From: Candidatus Cloacimonadota bacterium
GTDB lineage: Bacteria > Cloacimonadota > Cloacimonadia > Cloacimonadales > Cloacimonadaceae
NCBI GenBank assembly: GCA_023230025.1
Contig: JALNYD010000170.1
Span: 1 to 6,285, forward strand
Direction of reading: 5' to 3'
Length of the DNA stretch: 6,285 bases
Each line of letters begins with the position of its first letter. Position 1 is the first letter of the stretch. Of the stretch, positions 5,327 through 6,285 are shown piece by piece. Position numbers and translations under genes: made by a program. A model generated the notes under the pieces. The model ran no database searches, was not told the DNA's origin, and worked only from the letters and a program-made list of their open reading frames with translations.

Positions 5327-6285
5327 TTACAAGATAGTCAGCTTGCATCGTAAACTGCGGTTCCCGTTCTTCAGGCTTACAAGATAGATCCCTCTCACCA
5401 GTTCTGTGATTCCGTTCAGATCCATCAGGGCTAATTCTCCTGCCCACACATCTTCTGGGTAAGCTTTGTGTAAGACTCTCTGTCCTTTGATGTTAAAGAT
5501 GCTAATGCTTAGCTTCTCCCCAGGCTGATGCTTCCAGATCAGTTTGCCTGCAATCGGATCACGCAGCGGGTTGGGATAGATCAACAAGACGTCTTCTTCA
5601 GATTCGGACAAAGTGTAACTATTGGTCAGTGCGAAAGATTCCAGGCCATTCTGGTCAATGGCGCGGATGCTGTAATTCCCGCTATTGCTTACTTGTGTGG
5701 AAAAGCTGAATTCAGGTGAGTAAGCCGGGGGGAAGATCAGATGCTCTTCATCATCCAAAGATAACCGGTAATACAGGGAATCTGGGCTGAGAGGGGCTGC
5801 AAATCTCAAGATCAGGTGGTCGATGAGCACATTCTGGCTGATAACTGAAGGTGGATCTGGGGCTGCCGGAGCGTCATCAAGGCAGGCATTTACTGCTCCC
5901 AACCAACCTGTTTTGGCAAAATCGAGCTTCATATAGTGTTGCCAGGCAGAATCATAATTGAATCTTATGTCTGGAAACCAAAGGGCAGCGGTGCCAATGT
6001 CAGTTTCAGGATAGGGGAGAGTGAAGCCGCTGGCGAGCACATGCTCATTCCAAAGGTTCAGGATTGGATCAGCTTCCGTGATTCCGTGATTCTGTAAGCG
6101 GATAAGTAGCTGTTTTACGTCAACATCGGCATAGCCGGTATTCATCTCAAACAGATCTTGCCGGATGCTTAGTAACTCTGCAGAGTGCGTTCTCAGAGAT
6201 CTGGACAGGCTCTTCCAGGATTGTAAAAAGGCATCCCAATCGGCAGTGGAGATGGCGGAACAGGTAGTCGTCAGGTAGCTTTGGG
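5327..6285 (-). CDS. Exported multidomain protein, C-terminal part: probable C11 (clostripain-like) peptidase tail, FN3-like domain and T9SS sorting domain
   Basis: The frame is open from the right edge (first whole codon at 6283) to a TAA at 5329-5327, giving 318 residues of a longer protein. The in-frame ATG at 6145 is internal and not a start, because the frame continues upstream without a stop. Residues 1-135 contain DIGTAALWFPDIRFNYDSAW (95-114) and YMKLDFAKTGWLGAV (117-131). These recall the C-terminal part of clostripain-family cysteine peptidases (GxxxYFP ... Y..LDFA..TGW); the catalytic His/Cys would be outside the window. A proline-rich linker (DDAPAAPDPPS) leads to a beta-rich region (about 147-226) ending in YSIRAIDQNGLES, as in fibronectin type III domains. 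The last ~85 residues match the Por/T9SS type A sorting domain: YPNPL (236-240), ISIFNIKGQRV (260-270), GIYLVSL (298-304). Export across the outer membrane and attachment or release there is inferred. The peptidase call is moderate; the sorting domain is firm. Confidence 0.83.
   Translation of the reverse strand, partial: QSYLTTTCSAISTADWDAFLQSWKSLSRSLRTHSAELLSIRQDLFEMNTGYADVDVKQLLIRLQNHGITEADPILNLWNEHVLASGFTLPYPETDIGTAALWFPDIRFNYDSAWQHYMKLDFAKTGWLGAVNACLDDAPAAPDPPSVISQNVLIDHLILRFAAPLSPDSLYYRLSLDDEEHLIFPPAYSPEFSFSTQVSNSGNYSIRAIDQNGLESFALTNSYTLSESEEDVLLIYPNPLRDPIAGKLIWKHQPGEKLSISIFNIKGQRVLHKAYPEDVWAGELALMDLNGITELVRGIYLVSLKNGNRSLRCKLTIL

Noticed and set aside
5327..5387. Direct repeat TTACAAGATAG at 5327-5337 and 5377-5387
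   Set aside because: The copies are 50 bp apart, out of frame with each other, and encode common C-terminal residues in one gene; probably coincidence.
1..6285. CRISPR arrays, insertion sequences, tRNA or rRNA genes
   Set aside because: No regularly spaced repeats, transposase motifs, or tRNA/rRNA signatures were seen on either strand.

Overview
The window looks like a piece of chromosome from a Gram-negative, anaerobe-type environmental bacterium of the Bacteroidota/Fibrobacterota/Cloacimonadota kind. My best guess is Candidatus Cloacimonadota. The guess rests on a C-terminal Por/type IX secretion-like sorting domain (YPNP ... GIYLVSL) on a modular exported protein, an MBOAT plus twin-SGNH surface acetylation operon, and roughly balanced base composition. 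No phylogenetic marker is present, so the assignment is an inference. All recognisable genes lie on the minus strand, so transcription runs from right to left.

From right to left: (1) 6285-5327 is the C-terminal part of a large exported protein. It appears to carry the tail of a clostripain-like (C11) peptidase domain, then a fibronectin-type-III-like domain, then a T9SS type A sorting domain; its N-terminus is outside the window. (2) 5326-5164 is a short intergenic region with a cluster of DnaA-box sequences: three exact TTATCCACA boxes plus one TTATGCACA, bounded by a 9-bp inverted repeat. (3) 5163-4426 is a SpoU/TrmH-family RNA ribose methyltransferase. (4) 4425-4067 is a 359-bp non-coding gap. 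It holds a complex inverted repeat (4184-4269) whose inner complementary segments interleave, giving a pseudoknot-compatible layout, and a possible promoter for the next operon. (5) 4066-1 is a tightly coupled three-gene operon: SGNH protein A, SGNH protein B and an MBOAT-family membrane O-acyltransferase that runs off the left edge. The genes overlap by 4 nt at both junctions (TTGA and ATGA).

The operon can be read as a cell-surface O-acetylation machine like AlgI/AlgJ/AlgX or PatA/PatB. The MBOAT protein would move acetyl groups across the inner membrane, and the two membrane-anchored or secreted SGNH proteins would place them on, or remove them from, an envelope glycan. The glycan is unknown. 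The two SGNH proteins look paralogous. One has textbook catalytic blocks (GDSH, GTND, DLLH) and the other has drifted ones (SDST, GEN, DYTH), which suggests a division of labour.

The two signals ordinary gene annotation would miss are the DnaA-box cluster and the interleaved inverted repeat.
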